Under the pieces are notes generated by a model. It was not told the origin of the DNA, made no database searches, and saw only the letters and a program-made list of their open reading frames with translations. Shown piece after piece: positions 8,635-18,029 of a stretch of DNA of 64,000 nt. Source of the stretch: Bordetella genomosp. 11. GTDB lineage: Bacteria > Pseudomonadota > Gammaproteobacteria > Burkholderiales > Burkholderiaceae_B. The position numbers and the translations under genes are program-made. Numbering within the stretch: the first letter of the stretch is position 1; each line of letters begins with the position of its first letter. The stretch is taken from positions 744,001 through 808,000 of the forward strand of contig NZ_NEVS01000004.1 in NCBI RefSeq assembly GCF_002261215.1, written 5' to 3'.

Positions 8635-8832
8635 ATGCCCAAGATGAAGACCAAGAAAAGCGCTGCCAAGCGCTTTCAGGTTCGCGGCAGCGGATCGATC
8701 AAGCGGGGTCAGGCGTTCAAGCGCCACATCCTGACCAAGAAGACCACCAAGAACAAGCGCCAGCTGCGCGGTTCGGCCGCGGTTCACGAGACGAATGTCG
8801 CCTCGGTCAAGGCCATGATGCCTTTCGCTTGA
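8635..8832 (+). CDS. rpmI: 50S ribosomal protein L35
   Basis: A 65-residue, very basic protein that matches bacterial L35 from end to end: [14 protein letters not shown] start, the internal [14 protein letters not shown], and the short C-terminus. It is part of the large ribosomal subunit. A strong Shine-Dalgarno (GAAAGGAAG) precedes the ATG. It is followed after 19 bases by rplT. In most proteobacteria infC lies directly upstream; here a long untranslated leader takes that place. Confidence 0.98.
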   Translation: MPKMKTKKSAAKRFQVRGSGSIKRGQAFKRHILTKKTTKNKRQLRGSAAVHETNVASVKAMMPFA

Positions 8833-8851
8833 TAGATTACGGAGATCCACT

Positions 8852-9211
8852 ATGCCTCGCGTCAAACGCGGCGTTACCGCCCGCGCCCGTCACAAGAAAG
8901 TCCTCAACGCCGCCAAGGGTTATCGCGGCCGCCGCGGTAATGTATTCCGCATCGCCAAGCAGGCGGTCATGCGCGCCGGGCAATATGCCTATCGCGACCG
9001 TCGCAACAAGAAGCGCACCTTCCGCGCCCTGTGGATCACGCGTATCAATGCCGCGGTGCGCGAGCACGGCGTTACGTACAGCGTGTTCATGGCCGGCCTG
9101 AAGAAGGCGTCCATCGATCTGGACCGCAAGGTGCTGGCCGACCTGGCCGTGCGCGACAAGGCCGGCTTTGCCGCCGTTGTCCAACAGGCCAAGGCTGCCC
9201 TGTCCGCCTGA
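8852..9211 (+). CDS. rplT: 50S ribosomal protein L20
   Basis: A 119-residue ribosomal protein, full length for L20. The signature is the N-terminal [17 protein letters not shown] and the [21 protein letters not shown] core. L20 is an early 23S rRNA binder and in several bacteria represses its own operon by binding an mRNA leader, which makes the long rpmI leader upstream worth attention. A terminator-like hairpin follows at 9239-9273. Confidence 0.98.
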   Translation: MPRVKRGVTARARHKKVLNAAKGYRGRRGNVFRIAKQAVMRAGQYAYRDRRNKKRTFRALWITRINAAVREHGVTYSVFMAGLKKASIDLDRKVLADLAVRDKAGFAAVVQQAKAALSA

Positions 9212-9238
9212 TCGTTTTTCGACGTATCGCGCATTGCT

Positions 9239-9273
9239 GCAAACGGGGCTGTCATGGCCCTGTTTGCGTTTTT
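9239..9273 (+). terminator. Intrinsic terminator or attenuator between rplT and pheS
   Basis: An 11-bp stem (GCAAACGGGGC with GCCCTGTTTGC, one G-U pair) with a 7-base loop is followed at once by GTTTTT. It sits 39 bases before the pheS start codon. Because no separate pheS promoter is obvious in the short gap, it probably lets only part of the transcripts through, so that ribosomal protein and PheRS output differ. Confidence 0.8.
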
Positions 9274-9312
9274 GACGGCTGCGTTTCGCGCCGCGCTTCC
9301 TAGGCTGATGCC

Positions 9313-10335
9313 ATGACACAGTTGGTCGATGACCTGATCGCTCAGGCGAAAGAACGATTCGCGGCCGCGCCCGACGCGGTTGCCCTGGAAAACATCAAAG
9401 CACGATTCCTTGGCAAGGAAGGCGCGCTGACCGTCATGCTGCGCGGGCTGGCCCAGCTGGACGCGGAGCAGAAACGCGAGATGGGCGCACGGGTGAACCG
9501 TGCCAAGCAGCAGATCGAGGAGCTGCTGAACCAGCGCCGCGCCGAACTGGCGCAGGCCGAGCTGGAGCAGCGCCTGGCCTCCGAAACCATCGATGTCACC
9601 CTGGCCGGCCGTGGCCGCGGCGTGGGCGGCATCCATCCGGTGATCCGTACCTGGGAACGCGTTGAAGCCATCTTCCGCTCCATCGGCTTCGATGTCGCCG
9701 ACGGCCCGGAAATCGAAAATGACTGGACCAACTTCACCGCGCTGAACAATCCGGAAAACCATCCGGCCCGGTCCATGCAGGACACGTTCTACGTGGACAT
9801 GAAGGATGCGCAGGGCCTGCCGCTGCTGCTGCGCACGCATACCAGCCCGATGCAGGTGCGCTACGCGCGCATGAACAAGCCGCCCATCAAGGTGATCGCG
9901 CCGGGACGTACCTACCGCGTCGACAGCGATGCCACGCATTCGCCCATGTTCCATCAGGTCGAAGGGCTGTGGATCGGCGAAGACGTATCGTTCGCCGACC
10001 TCAAGGGCGTCTATACGGACTTCCTGCGCTGCTTCTTCGAAAGCGACGACCTGGCGGTACGCTTCCGTCCATCCTTCTTCCCGTTTACGGAACCGTCGGC
10101 CGAGATCGACATGATGTTCACCAGCGGTCCCAACCGCGGACGCTGGCTGGAGATCTCCGGGGCGGGCCAGGTGCATCCCGTGGTCGTGCGCAACTTCGGG
10201 CTCGACCCGGAACGCTACATCGGTTTCGCATTCGGCTCGGGCCTGGAGCGCCTGACGATGCTGCGCTACGGGGTAAACGACCTGCGCCAATTCTACGAAG
10301 GCGATCTGCGTTTCCTTCGCCAGTTCAACGAATAA
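9313..10335 (+). CDS. pheS: Phenylalanine--tRNA ligase alpha subunit
   Basis: A 340-residue class II aminoacyl-tRNA synthetase subunit; with PheT it forms the alpha2-beta2 enzyme that charges tRNA-Phe. The N-terminal coiled coil (about residues 1-90) is followed by the catalytic core: [31 protein letters not shown], the [11 protein letters not shown] motif 2 region and the C-terminal motif 3 [14 protein letters not shown]. Length is normal for the family. It lies 13 bases upstream of pheT. Confidence 0.98.
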   Translation: MTQLVDDLIAQAKERFAAAPDAVALENIKARFLGKEGALTVMLRGLAQLDAEQKREMGARVNRAKQQIEELLNQRRAELAQAELEQRLASETIDVTLAGRGRGVGGIHPVIRTWERVEAIFRSIGFDVADGPEIENDWTNFTALNNPENHPARSMQDTFYVDMKDAQGLPLLLRTHTSPMQVRYARMNKPPIKVIAPGRTYRVDSDATHSPMFHQVEGLWIGEDVSFADLKGVYTDFLRCFFESDDLAVRFRPSFFPFTEPSAEIDMMFTSGPNRGRWLEISGAGQVHPVVVRNFGLDPERYIGFAFGSGLERLTMLRYGVNDLRQFYEGDLRFLRQFNE

Positions 10336-10348
10336 TCTACGGCTGATC

Positions 10349-12766
10349 ATGCAATTTCCCGAATCCTGGCTGCGCGCGCTGGTCAACCCTGCCATCGATA
10401 CCGAAGAATTGGCGCATCGCCTGACGATGGCCGGTCTGGAAGTCGAAGACCTGCAACCCGCCGCGCCGCCGTTCTCCGGCGTGGTCGTGGGCCACATCGT
10501 CGAGATCGCCCCGCATCCGAACGCCGACAAACTGCGTGTGTGCCAGGTCGACGACGGCTCGGGCGAGCGCTTGCAGATCGTCTGCGGCGCGCCCAACGCG
10601 GCGGCCGGCCTGAAAGTGCCGCTGGCGCGCATCGGCGCGCGGCTGCCGGGCGACATCAACATCGGCAAGGCCAAGATGCGCGGTGTCGAATCCGCCGGCA
10701 TGCTGTGCTCGGCGCGCGAACTGGGCCTGTCGCAGGACCATGCCGGTCTGCTGGAGTTGCCTTCCGATAGCACCCCGGGCGCCTCGCTGCGCGACCTGCT
10801 GGACCTGGACGATACGCTGTTCACGCTGAAGCTGACGCCTAATCGCGCGGACTGCCTCTCCATCCTGGGCGTGGGGCGCGAGGTCGCGGCGCTGACGGGT
10901 GCCGCCCTGAAGGTGCCGGCCGCCGAGCCCGTCCGGGCCACCCTCGGCGACGTGCTGCCGGTCGACATCCAGGCCCCGGATCTGTGCGGCCGCTTCGCAG
11001 GCCGCATCATCCGCGGCGTGAACGCCCGCGCGGCGACCCCGCAGTGGATGAAGACCCGCCTGGAGCGGGCCGGGCAGCGCTCGGTGTCGGCCCTCGTGGA
11101 TATCTCGAACTATGTCATGCTGGAGCTTGGCCGGCCCACGCACGTTTTCGACCTGGACAAGATCTCCGGCGGCCTGACGGTGCGCTGGGCCAAACCCGGC
11201 GAATCGCTGGTCCTGCTGAACGGCCAGACCGTCGCGCTGGACCAGGACGTCGGCGTGATCGCCGCCGGCGATGCCGTGGAAAGCCTGGCCGGCATCATGG
11301 GCGGCGATGCGACGGCCGTCACGCTGGATACCCGGAATATCTACGTCGAGGCAGCCTTCTGGTGGCCCGAGGCCATTGCCGGGCGCGCGCGGCGCTACAA
11401 GTTCAGTTCCGAGGCCAGCCATCGATTCGAGCGTGGCGTGGATTACCAGGATATCCCCGAGCATCTGGAAATCATCACGCGGCTGATCCTGGAAATCTGC
11501 GGCGGCGAATGCGGCCCCATCGAAGACAAGATCGTCAACGTGCCGCGCCGCGAGCCGGTGCGCATGCGCCTGTCCCGCTGCGAACGCGTACTGGGCGTGA
11601 AGATCCCGCGCGAGGAGATTGCCGGAATTTTCACCCGCCTGGGGCTGGCGCACAGCATCCAGGACGACACCGTGGTGGTGGAGCCGCCGTCCTATCGCTT
11701 CGATCTGTTCATCGAGGAAGACCTGATCGAGGAAATCGCGCGCATCCACGGTTTCGAACGCATCCCCGACCAGCCGCCCATGGCACTGGCCAAGATGCGC
11801 GTGCCGCCGGAAGCGCGCCGCAGCCCGCATGCGGTGCGTCGCCATATGGCCGCGCTGGACTACCAGGAAGTCGTCAACTTCAGCTTTGTCGAAGCGGACT
11901 GGGAACGCGACTACGCGGGCAATGCCGATCCCATCAAGCTGCTCAACCCCATCGCCAGCCAACTGGCCGTGATGCGTTCCAGTCTCCTGGGGGGACTGGT
12001 AGCGAACATCGTCCATAACGCCAATCGCAAGCAGTCGCGGGTGCGGGTGTTCGAGCTGGGCCGCGTGTTCTTCCGCGACGCGACGATCGCCGATGGCGAA
12101 CTGGCTGTCGCCGGGGTGCGGCAACCCTTGATGCTGGCCGGCGCGGCCTGGGGGCCGCACGTCGAAGAGCAATGGGGCATGCCGACGCGCCACGTCGACT
12201 TCTACGACGTCAAGATGGATGTGCAGGCGCTGTTCGGCGCGCGCGGTACCGAGCTGCGTTTCGAGGCGGCGCCGCATCCGGCGCTGCATCCCGGACGCGG
12301 CGCCCGCATTGCGCTGGACGGCAAGCCCATCGGCTGGATCGGCGAGCTGCACCCGCGCTGGGCGCAAAAGGCGGAGCTCGCCCATGCCCCCGTGGTGTTC
12401 GAACTGGATGTGCAGGCCGTGCTGGAAGGACGCCTGCCGCGGGTGCGCGAGTTGTCGCGGCAGCCCGTGGTGGTACGCGACCTGGCGCTGTGGGTGGACG
12501 CCGCGCTACCCGCGCAGGCCATGCTGGACACTATCGCGCAAGCCATTGCCCAGGACCCGAAACTCAGCATCGTGCAGGATGTCCGGCTCTTCGACGTGTG
12601 GCGGGAACAGACGCAAGTCGATGATTCCACTAGGGAAAAAAGCCTTGCTTTCCGCTTCTGGCTACAGGACACTGACGCAACGCTGGACGAGGCGCGTGTC
12701 GCCGACTGCCTGGAAAGACTCAAGGACAGGCTGGTCCAGGCCCACGGCGCGCGCCAACGCGCCTGA
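10349..12766 (+). CDS. pheT: Phenylalanine--tRNA ligase beta subunit
   Basis: An 805-residue subunit of full family length. Domains in order are an N-terminal tRNA-binding OB fold (about 40-150, [13 protein letters not shown]), the B3/B4 editing domain (about 210-390), B5, a catalytic-like core, and a C-terminal anticodon-binding FDX-ACB domain (about 705-805, beginning after [13 protein letters not shown]). It edits mis-charged tyrosine and binds tRNA-Phe. It sits between pheS and ihfA, the standard proteobacterial order. Confidence 0.98.
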   Translation: MQFPESWLRALVNPAIDTEELAHRLTMAGLEVEDLQPAAPPFSGVVVGHIVEIAPHPNADKLRVCQVDDGSGERLQIVCGAPNAAAGLKVPLARIGARLPGDINIGKAKMRGVESAGMLCSARELGLSQDHAGLLELPSDSTPGASLRDLLDLDDTLFTLKLTPNRADCLSILGVGREVAALTGAALKVPAAEPVRATLGDVLPVDIQAPDLCGRFAGRIIRGVNARAATPQWMKTRLERAGQRSVSALVDISNYVMLELGRPTHVFDLDKISGGLTVRWAKPGESLVLLNGQTVALDQDVGVIAAGDAVESLAGIMGGDATAVTLDTRNIYVEAAFWWPEAIAGRARRYKFSSEASHRFERGVDYQDIPEHLEIITRLILEICGGECGPIEDKIVNVPRREPVRMRLSRCERVLGVKIPREEIAGIFTRLGLAHSIQDDTVVVEPPSYRFDLFIEEDLIEEIARIHGFERIPDQPPMALAKMRVPPEARRSPHAVRRHMAALDYQEVVNFSFVEADWERDYAGNADPIKLLNPIASQLAVMRSSLLGGLVANIVHNANRKQSRVRVFELGRVFFRDATIADGELAVAGVRQPLMLAGAAWGPHVEEQWGMPTRHVDFYDVKMDVQALFGARGTELRFEAAPHPALHPGRGARIALDGKPIGWIGELHPRWAQKAELAHAPVVFELDVQAVLEGRLPRVRELSRQPVVVRDLALWVDAALPAQAMLDTIAQAIAQDPKLSIVQDVRLFDVWREQTQVDDSTREKSLAFRFWLQDTDATLDEARVADCLERLKDRLVQAHGARQRA

Positions 12767-12799
12767 CACGCGCAGCGATAAGAAAGGGGATTACAGACC

Positions 12800-13129
12800 A
12801 TGCTTTCCGAGCCACGCACATTGACCAAGGCCGAACTCGCGGAGCTATTGTTCGAACGGGTAGGTTTGAACAAGCGCGAGGCCAAGGACATTGTCGATAC
12901 CTTCTTCGAGGAGATCCGCGATGCGCTTGCGCGGGGGGACTCCGTGAAGCTGTCCGGTTTTGGCAATTTCCAGGTACGCGACAAACCGCCCCGGCCCGGA
13001 CGCAATCCCAAGACCGGAGAAACCATTCCGATCGCGGCACGGCGCGTGGTGACTTTCCACGCCAGCCAGAAGCTGAAGAGCATCGTCGAAAGCACCGCGA
13101 CGCCTGCCGAGCCGTCTTCGGCCGACTAG
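12800..13129 (+). CDS. ihfA: Integration host factor subunit alpha
   Basis: A 109-residue HU/IHF-family DNA-bending protein. The N-terminal [23 protein letters not shown] helices, [10 protein letters not shown] and the beta-arm [10 protein letters not shown] identify the alpha subunit, as does its place after pheT. With IHF-beta it forms a heterodimer that bends DNA at promoters, origins and recombination sites. There is a short Glu/Ser/Ala tail. A GAAAGGGGA ribosome-binding site precedes the ATG. Confidence 0.97.
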   Translation: MLSEPRTLTKAELAELLFERVGLNKREAKDIVDTFFEEIRDALARGDSVKLSGFGNFQVRDKPPRPGRNPKTGETIPIAARRVVTFHASQKLKSIVESTATPAEPSSAD

Positions 13130-13188
13130 GCCGGCTTCGCCATCGATGTGTCCCGGGCCGCATGGGCCATGCCGCTAACGTTCCTACC

Positions 13189-13671
13189 ATGACTCGACCA
13201 GAACCTGCCGTTGTCCTGCCTCCGATCCCGGCCAAGCGTTACTTCACGATAGGCGAAGTCAGCGAGCTGTGCGGCGTCAAACCGCATGTGCTGCGGTACT
13301 GGGAGCAGGAATTCACCCAATTGAAACCCGTCAAGCGGCGCGGAAACCGACGCTATTACCAGCACCACGAAGTGCTGTTGATACGCCGCATCCGCTCGCT
13401 GCTTTATGAGCAGGGCTTTACGATCAGCGGCGCGCGCAACCGCCTGGGCGATGCGCGCGAGGCGCCGCCCCATGACCATGACGCGGCCGTGCGGTTTACC
13501 GGTGCGGAAATGCAGGCCCTGCGCGCGGAACTGAACGGCGTATCGACCGTGCTGGCCGAAGCCTTGGGCAGTATCCGGCAAGGTGCAAGCGACGCGAACG
13601 GCGACGTCTCGAAGACGGGCGCGGGGAACACGAACAACTCCGGGCCTGCTTCCAACGACGACATGCATTGA
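13189..13671 (+). CDS. MerR family transcriptional regulator
   Basis: A 160-residue regulator of the short MerR group found after ihfA in many beta- and gammaproteobacteria. The helix-turn-helix begins [25 protein letters not shown] (residues about 17-41), with [20 protein letters not shown] completing the winged DNA-binding domain. The C-terminus is short, low-complexity and Asn/Ser-rich, with no metal-binding cysteine cluster, so its effector is unknown. I chose the start at 13189; an in-frame ATG nine codons upstream (13162) is possible, and neither has a strong Shine-Dalgarno. Confidence 0.9.
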   Translation: MTRPEPAVVLPPIPAKRYFTIGEVSELCGVKPHVLRYWEQEFTQLKPVKRRGNRRYYQHHEVLLIRRIRSLLYEQGFTISGARNRLGDAREAPPHDHDAAVRFTGAEMQALRAELNGVSTVLAEALGSIRQGASDANGDVSKTGAGNTNNSGPASNDDMH

Positions 13672-13711
13672 GCAGCGCAAAGGTTCAAGACATCTGATAT
13701 ACTTTCGGTCT

Positions 13712-13790
<79 letters not shown>

Positions 13791-13800
13791 GCAGTTCAAA

Positions 13801-13835
13801 AAGGCGTTAGTGATAATTCACTAACGCCTTTTTTC
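13801..13835 (+). terminator. Strong intrinsic terminator after tRNA-Pro
   Basis: A perfect 13-bp stem (AAGGCGTTAGTGA / TCACTAACGCCTT) with a TAAT loop is followed by TTTTTC, 10 bases after the tRNA. The T-tract runs straight into the first unit of the 15-bp tandem repeat. Confidence 0.95.
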
Positions 13836-13902
13836 ATCCGGCCTTTTTTCATCCGGCCTTTTTTCATGCGGCCTTTTCTCATGCGCCGCCTTCTTCCATG
13901 CG
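13826..13902. repeat. T-rich 15-bp tandem repeats
   Basis: Four head-to-tail 15-bp units of the form GCCTTTTTTCATCCG occur at 13826-13840, 13841-13855, 13856-13870 and 13871-13885; the last two end ATGCG and the fourth has one T to C change. A fifth, more diverged unit follows after a 2-base insertion at 13888-13902. The first unit shares its GCCTT with the terminator stem, so the terminator tail seems to have been duplicated by slippage. Confidence 0.9.
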
Positions 13903-13959
13903 CGAGCCTTTCTTCAAAAGCTTTTCATGCGCAAGGACGTCGGCATCGCCGGGCCGGAA

Positions 13960-14622
13960 TCAGGTGATATCGGTGGGCATGGCAGCGGCGAGAAAGGCGA
14001 GCCTATGCTGCACGGATATGAAATCCACCGGACGGATCAGCGCGTGAGCCAAATACAGAAGCGTGGTCTTCAGCCTGGGCAAGTCTTCCGCTGTCGCTTC
14101 CTGGCAATTTACGATCAATGCTTCCAGGAACTGCTTGAATAGCGGTTCATAGAACTTGCCAGCCACGTCGGCGGATAGCACCGAATCCGGTGTTCCGCGC
14201 ATGCGCAGATGACGCATGAAGCCATCGAAATTTTCGGGGGCAACCGATGCCGTGAAATCCAGCATGCACTCCAGTGTGAACTTCTGGCGGGGATCGAGGT
14301 TTCCCTCCGCGGGGATCAGCGCGATGTCCGGCCCGCAGTGCGCGAGGAACGATTTGGCCTTGTCGAACAGGACGGCCAATTGATCCTGGATCTCTCGCTC
14401 GATGGAGGTGCCTATCACGCTGGGCTTGGCCGGGAGTTGATAGAGCGGTTCGCGGGCATACATCGCGGCGATCTTTGCACGCTGCTGGTCCAGTGCCGGC
14501 GCGGTGTCGCTGAAATGGCCTGGCGAGGTGGGGGTGCCGATATTCAGGGATGGGATCATGAATGTCTCCGAGGAATGGGCCGGCGCGGATAGCGCTGGCG
14601 ATGTCGGGACGGTGTGTTCCAT
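13960..14622 (-). CDS. Hypothetical protein
   Basis: A 220-residue protein I do not recognise. No signal peptide or membrane segment is visible. The sequence after residue 55 looks like a compact, largely helical globular domain (REIQDQLAVLFDKAKSFL, QKFTLECMLDFTASVAPENF, FKQFLEALIVNCQEA). The start at 14622 is uncertain: in-frame alternatives are 14643 (ATG) and 14694 (TTG). A 12-bp palindrome at 14657-14686 lies just upstream and would be inside the gene if the longest form were used. It follows the porin gene on the same strand with a gap of about 160 bases. Confidence 0.6.
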   Translation of the reverse strand: MEHTVPTSPALSAPAHSSETFMIPSLNIGTPTSPGHFSDTAPALDQQRAKIAAMYAREPLYQLPAKPSVIGTSIEREIQDQLAVLFDKAKSFLAHCGPDIALIPAEGNLDPRQKFTLECMLDFTASVAPENFDGFMRHLRMRGTPDSVLSADVAGKFYEPLFKQFLEALIVNCQEATAEDLPRLKTTLLYLAHALIRPVDFISVQHRLAFLAAAMPTDIT

Positions 14623-14656
14623 CGCCTGGGGAACTGTTCCCATCGGATTGGGGAAG

Positions 14657-14686
14657 CGACGGTATCCCCTGTAAGGGATACCGTCG
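14657..14686. repeat. 12-bp perfect inverted repeat upstream of the unknown gene
   Basis: CGACGGTATCCC and its reverse complement are separated by 6 bases. On the minus strand a TTGACA (14694-14689) abuts it, so the palindrome would overlap the spacer of a leftward promoter, although no good -10 follows at the right distance. It could be an operator or a stem that ends porin transcription; there is no T-tract. Confidence 0.5.
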
Positions 14687-14786
14687 TATGTCAAGCGTCA
14701 GGCATCCGTTGCCGCGAACGCACACGCGTGCCGTGTGCATTGCCCTCCTGGGTGCGGCTGTGTACTTGCCGGTTCCTGTCGTCGTA

Positions 14787-15881
14787 TCAGAAGATGTGCC
14801 TGATTCCGGTACCCACGCCCAGTTGGGTCGAGCCGCTGGCGATTTCCGCCGACGCCGCGTCGTAGACGCGGTTGAAGTCCACGGTGCCGTAAAGCTGCGT
14901 GCGTTTCGATAGGGCATATTCAGCCAGGGCGACCAGCGCATAGCGTTTGCCCTTGTCTCCTTCCTCGATCACATTCTTGCTGGTGTCGAAGTAGGCGGCA
15001 CCCGTGAAAGTCCACGGCGTGGCCATTGGCTGCCATGTCACGCCGGCGTAGTAGCCGTTGTCCTTGCGTTGCAGCCCGTTGTCCGGGGGATTGGCGATGC
15101 CCATGACGGCATTCACGAAGCCCGTCTGGTCGCGTCCGTTGAAGTAACCGACGAACAATCGGGTATTGTCGAATAGGCGGTAGGCGGCGTTCAGGTTCCA
15201 CACCCGCTGGGTATAGGCCGAGTTGGTGTCGGCGCGGGTGAACTGATAGCCGCCGCCGACGGTCAGCGGGCCGGTCGTGTAGGTCAGCGTGCCACCGTAT
15301 TGCTGCCCCAGCTTGTGGTCGTCGAAGGAGTCGCCGAAGGCATACGACAGGATCAAATCGAAGCCGCCCAGCTTGTTATTGCGATAGCGCACCGATTCGG
15401 AGCTGCGCGCCCGCGACATGGCGACCGGAAGCCAGGAGTTTTGCTCGTAGTTGCCGACTGTCAGCGGGTCGAAGGTATCGCCGAGGATGGTGAATAGCGG
15501 CGTGTCCTGCCGCCCCAGCGAAATCGCGCCAATGTCGCCGCCATCCAGGCCGACGTAGGATTGCCGGTTGAACATGCGGCCGGGATCGTTTTCGTTGCCG
15601 TCCTGCATGTTGAAGCCGCTTTCCAGGCGGAAGAACGCGGAATTGCCGTTGCCCAGGTCCTCCGTGCCCTTCAAACCCCAGCGGCTGTTGGTGACGGCGC
15701 CGTTCTCCATCGAGATGCGGCTGTTGTCCGGCTGGTAGCCTGCGCCGGTGCTCAGGTAACGGACGCTGACATCCGCTATGCCATAGAGCTGCACATTGGT
15801 TTCGGCGGCTTGCGCGGTCGCGGTTGCCATGCCGGCCATGGCCAGTCCCAGCGCGGTTTTTTTCAGTGGGAATCCACTCAT
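14787..15881 (-). CDS. Gram-negative porin (outer-membrane trimeric porin family)
   Basis: A 364-residue outer-membrane porin of the Burkholderiales type. A signal peptide ends about residue 25 (TATAQA), followed by NVQLYGIADVSVRYLS, the first strand. The strands alternate polar/apolar residues through to the terminal Phe (GVGTGIRHIF), as required for outer-membrane assembly. The QLYG and SRWGLKGTEDLGNG motifs are family marks. I prefer the start at 15881, 9 bases after GAGGAG; an ATG at 15890 directly abuts that site. Confidence 0.92.
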   Translation of the reverse strand: MSGFPLKKTALGLAMAGMATATAQAAETNVQLYGIADVSVRYLSTGAGYQPDNSRISMENGAVTNSRWGLKGTEDLGNGNSAFFRLESGFNMQDGNENDPGRMFNRQSYVGLDGGDIGAISLGRQDTPLFTILGDTFDPLTVGNYEQNSWLPVAMSRARSSESVRYRNNKLGGFDLILSYAFGDSFDDHKLGQQYGGTLTYTTGPLTVGGGYQFTRADTNSAYTQRVWNLNAAYRLFDNTRLFVGYFNGRDQTGFVNAVMGIANPPDNGLQRKDNGYYAGVTWQPMATPWTFTGAAYFDTSKNVIEEGDKGKRYALVALAEYALSKRTQLYGTVDFNRVYDAASAEIASGSTQLGVGTGIRHIF

Positions 15882-16201
15882 CGACTTCATCTCCTCTCCC
15901 AGGCTGCGGCACAGGTTGTGCCGATCTCCAGAACCGTGACGCCGTGCGGTGGATAACCGCGGCATCAGCAATGTGCGTTATCCGGCTGTCGCGCGAGGGG
16001 TGAGGCGATTGCGCCGGATGAACGGTGTGCCACCCGGTCGGTCTTGCCGCGGCGTGCGGGACAAAACCCAACAGGGGGCCGGCGCAGTATAGGTGAAACG
16101 ATGTAGATCACCCTTTAGGGATAATCCTGCTTTGTGCCGTTATCGATGCAAACCTGGCTGCTTTTTCGAGGAAAATTCAACGCCTTCCCCGAGGCTGGAG
16201 A
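15882..16201. other. Intergenic region upstream of the porin
   Basis: About 320 bases without a gene. It should contain the leftward porin promoter; a TATACT hexamer on the minus strand (16091-16086) is a possible -10 but lacks a convincing -35. I see no terminator for the kaiC/receiver pair that ends at 16202. Confidence 0.4.
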
Positions 16202-16564
16202 TCAGGGATTTTGCACCAGGCGCTCGACTTCGGCGAGCAGCATCCGCGGGTCGTAGGGCTTGTCCACCACGAGGTTGAACAGGCCCGGCCTTTGCCGGGC
16301 GAGCAGGCCTTGCGCGCCGGTCACCAGAATGACGGGCAGGGCGTGCATGTCGCCGTCTGCGCGTATGGCTTCCGCCAATTCCAGCCCCGTCATCAGCGGC
16401 ATCATGAAGTCGGTGATGACCAGATCCGGCCGGCGGTTTTTCATGATCTCCAGCGCGGCGCGGCCGTGGGGTGCCGTGAGTACATCGTACCCGGCGTCCT
16501 CAAGGAGATCGGCCAGCATCTCGGCAAGCAGGATCTCGTCGTCCGCGACGAGGATCAATGCCAT
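16202..16564 (-). CDS. Stand-alone response regulator receiver protein (CheY-like)
   Basis: A 120-residue single receiver domain with no output domain. The acidic pair is D8/D9 (VADDE), the phospho-accepting Asp is D52 (ITDFMMP), the switch Thr is T82 (VTGA), and the conserved Lys is K102 (VVDKPYD). It starts 34 bases after the KaiC-like gene on the same strand, so the two form one unit. No histidine kinase is nearby, so the phosphodonor must come from elsewhere. It may control the KaiC-like ATPase, by analogy with other KaiC-like/two-component pairs. Confidence 0.92.
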   Translation of the reverse strand: MALILVADDEILLAEMLADLLEDAGYDVLTAPHGRAALEIMKNRRPDLVITDFMMPLMTGLELAEAIRADGDMHALPVILVTGAQGLLARQRPGLFNLVVDKPYDPRMLLAEVERLVQNP

Positions 16565-16598
16565 GGCGAGCGGCCTCCTGACGCTATCACGTTCATCG

Positions 16599-18029
16599 TC
16601 AGGATCCGCCAAGGTGTTCCGCCAGCTTGCTGCCGGCGGGCGCTCCCAGCTTGGGACCGACGCGTAGCCCGTTGCTGGTGATTTCCAGCAGGCGCGTGTT
16701 GCCCACGAAAGCACTATCGCGCATTTTCTGGATGGCGATCGTGCGATTCAGGTCCTGATCCTGGACGACTTGTCGCAGCAGGATGATGTTATCGAACATC
16801 GCGGACAACTGGTCCGTCGGCGCGGTGACGTCTTCATCGATGATCTGGCGCATTTCCCAGGTAAACAGCGTCGTCACCCCCATGGCGCGCAGGCGGTTCG
16901 TCAGGGTGGTGAAGAACTCCACCAGCCTGGCGCGGTGCGTGGCGGCCCGTTCGAATCCGCCGATGCCGTCGACGAATAGACGTGTCACGCGATGGCGCGC
17001 GACCAGGCCCAGCAATTCATGTCCCAGCTTGTCCAGCAGGTTTTCCGACATGGGCGTCCACATCAGCTGGACGTGGTCCATCGGAAGCGTAATGCCCAGC
17101 GTCGTCGCTTTGCGTTGCAGCAGGGTGGAGGTCTCGAAGAAACCGAAGTGCAACGCGGGTTCTTCTTCGGTGGCGCCGCTGAGGAAGTGCAGGCCCAGCG
17201 TGGTCTTGCCGGTGCCCGTGGGGCCGGCGAGCAGCGTGACGGAACCGCGCGGCAGGCCGCCGCCCGTCAGGACATCCATGCCTTCATTGCCGCTGGTGAC
17301 CCGTTGCGCCAGTATCGCGGGCGAGGGCGGGATCTGCGACCACGAAACGGCTTCCAGGCGCGGATAGATCGTGACCCCGGACTGGGTAATCTCGTACTGG
17401 TGCAATCCCCCGACCGCGGCGCTGCCGCGCGATTTGCGCACCTGAAGCTGGCGAACGGTACGGACGCCGAAGATCTCGTCGCTCAGGTCGATGACACCAT
17501 CGACCATGGTGTGTTCCGGGCTGCTGTCGTCCAGCCGGGTGCTGGTCAAAAACAGCACGGTGCAACCGACGAAGCCGGCCTGACCCTGTACCTCTGCCAC
17601 GAACGTTTTGACGTCCAGGTCCGTCTCGGCACGTTCCCGTGCGTTGAGCAGGCCGTCGAAGACCAGCAGCGTGGCGTTGTGCCGTTTGGTTTCCTGCCGC
17701 AGCAGTTTGACCACCGCGCCCAGCCCTTCTTCGCGCAGGGCGTGAAAAACGCTGACGTAGGCGATCTCCTGTCCCAGCTTTTCCTCTTCGAAAAAGTCCA
17801 GGGTGGACATCGCATGGAACAGCCGTTCGTGGCTCTCGGCCAGCAAGGTCACATAAAGCACTTTGCCGCCGTTGGCAGCGTGCGCAAATGCAATCTGGTT
17901 GGAGAGAATGGTTTTGCCGGCCCCGGGGCGGCCCTGGATGATATAGGAAGCGCCTTCGATGAATCCGCCGTTCAATATGCGGTCGAGTCCCTCGATACCA
18001 CTCGCCATGCGTGCGAGATGCTGCACCAC
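16599..18029 (-). CDS. KaiC-like double-domain ATPase
   Basis: About 476 residues with two RecA/KaiC domains. The first has Walker A GRPGAGKT at residues 33-40, the second GPTGTGKT near 269. The position of the catalytic Glu pair of cyanobacterial KaiC reads LAES in domain 1 and FFET in domain 2, so only one Glu is kept in each. No KaiA or KaiB is nearby. I favour the GTG start at 18029, which follows GGAGGA by a few bases; ATG at 18008 or a longer form from 18113 are possible. Proteobacterial homologues are linked to stress and biofilm signalling rather than a full clock. The receiver gene follows directly. Confidence 0.88.
   Translation of the reverse strand: MVQHLARMASGIEGLDRILNGGFIEGASYIIQGRPGAGKTILSNQIAFAHAANGGKVLYVTLLAESHERLFHAMSTLDFFEEEKLGQEIAYVSVFHALREEGLGAVVKLLRQETKRHNATLLVFDGLLNARERAETDLDVKTFVAEVQGQAGFVGCTVLFLTSTRLDDSSPEHTMVDGVIDLSDEIFGVRTVRQLQVRKSRGSAAVGGLHQYEITQSGVTIYPRLEAVSWSQIPPSPAILAQRVTSGNEGMDVLTGGGLPRGSVTLLAGPTGTGKTTLGLHFLSGATEEEPALHFGFFETSTLLQRKATTLGITLPMDHVQLMWTPMSENLLDKLGHELLGLVARHRVTRLFVDGIGGFERAATHRARLVEFFTTLTNRLRAMGVTTLFTWEMRQIIDEDVTAPTDQLSAMFDNIILLRQVVQDQDLNRTIAIQKMRDSAFVGNTRLLEITSNGLRVGPKLGAPAGSKLAEHLGGS

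Noticed and set aside
8384..8647. An 87-codon frame overlapping the rpmI start as an infC remnant
   Set aside because: The product is Arg/Thr/Ser-rich with no IF-3 motif and runs into rpmI out of frame.
16599..18029. A circadian clock locus
   Set aside because: No kaiA or kaiB is nearby and the catalytic Glu pairs are incomplete, so I call only a KaiC-like ATPase.
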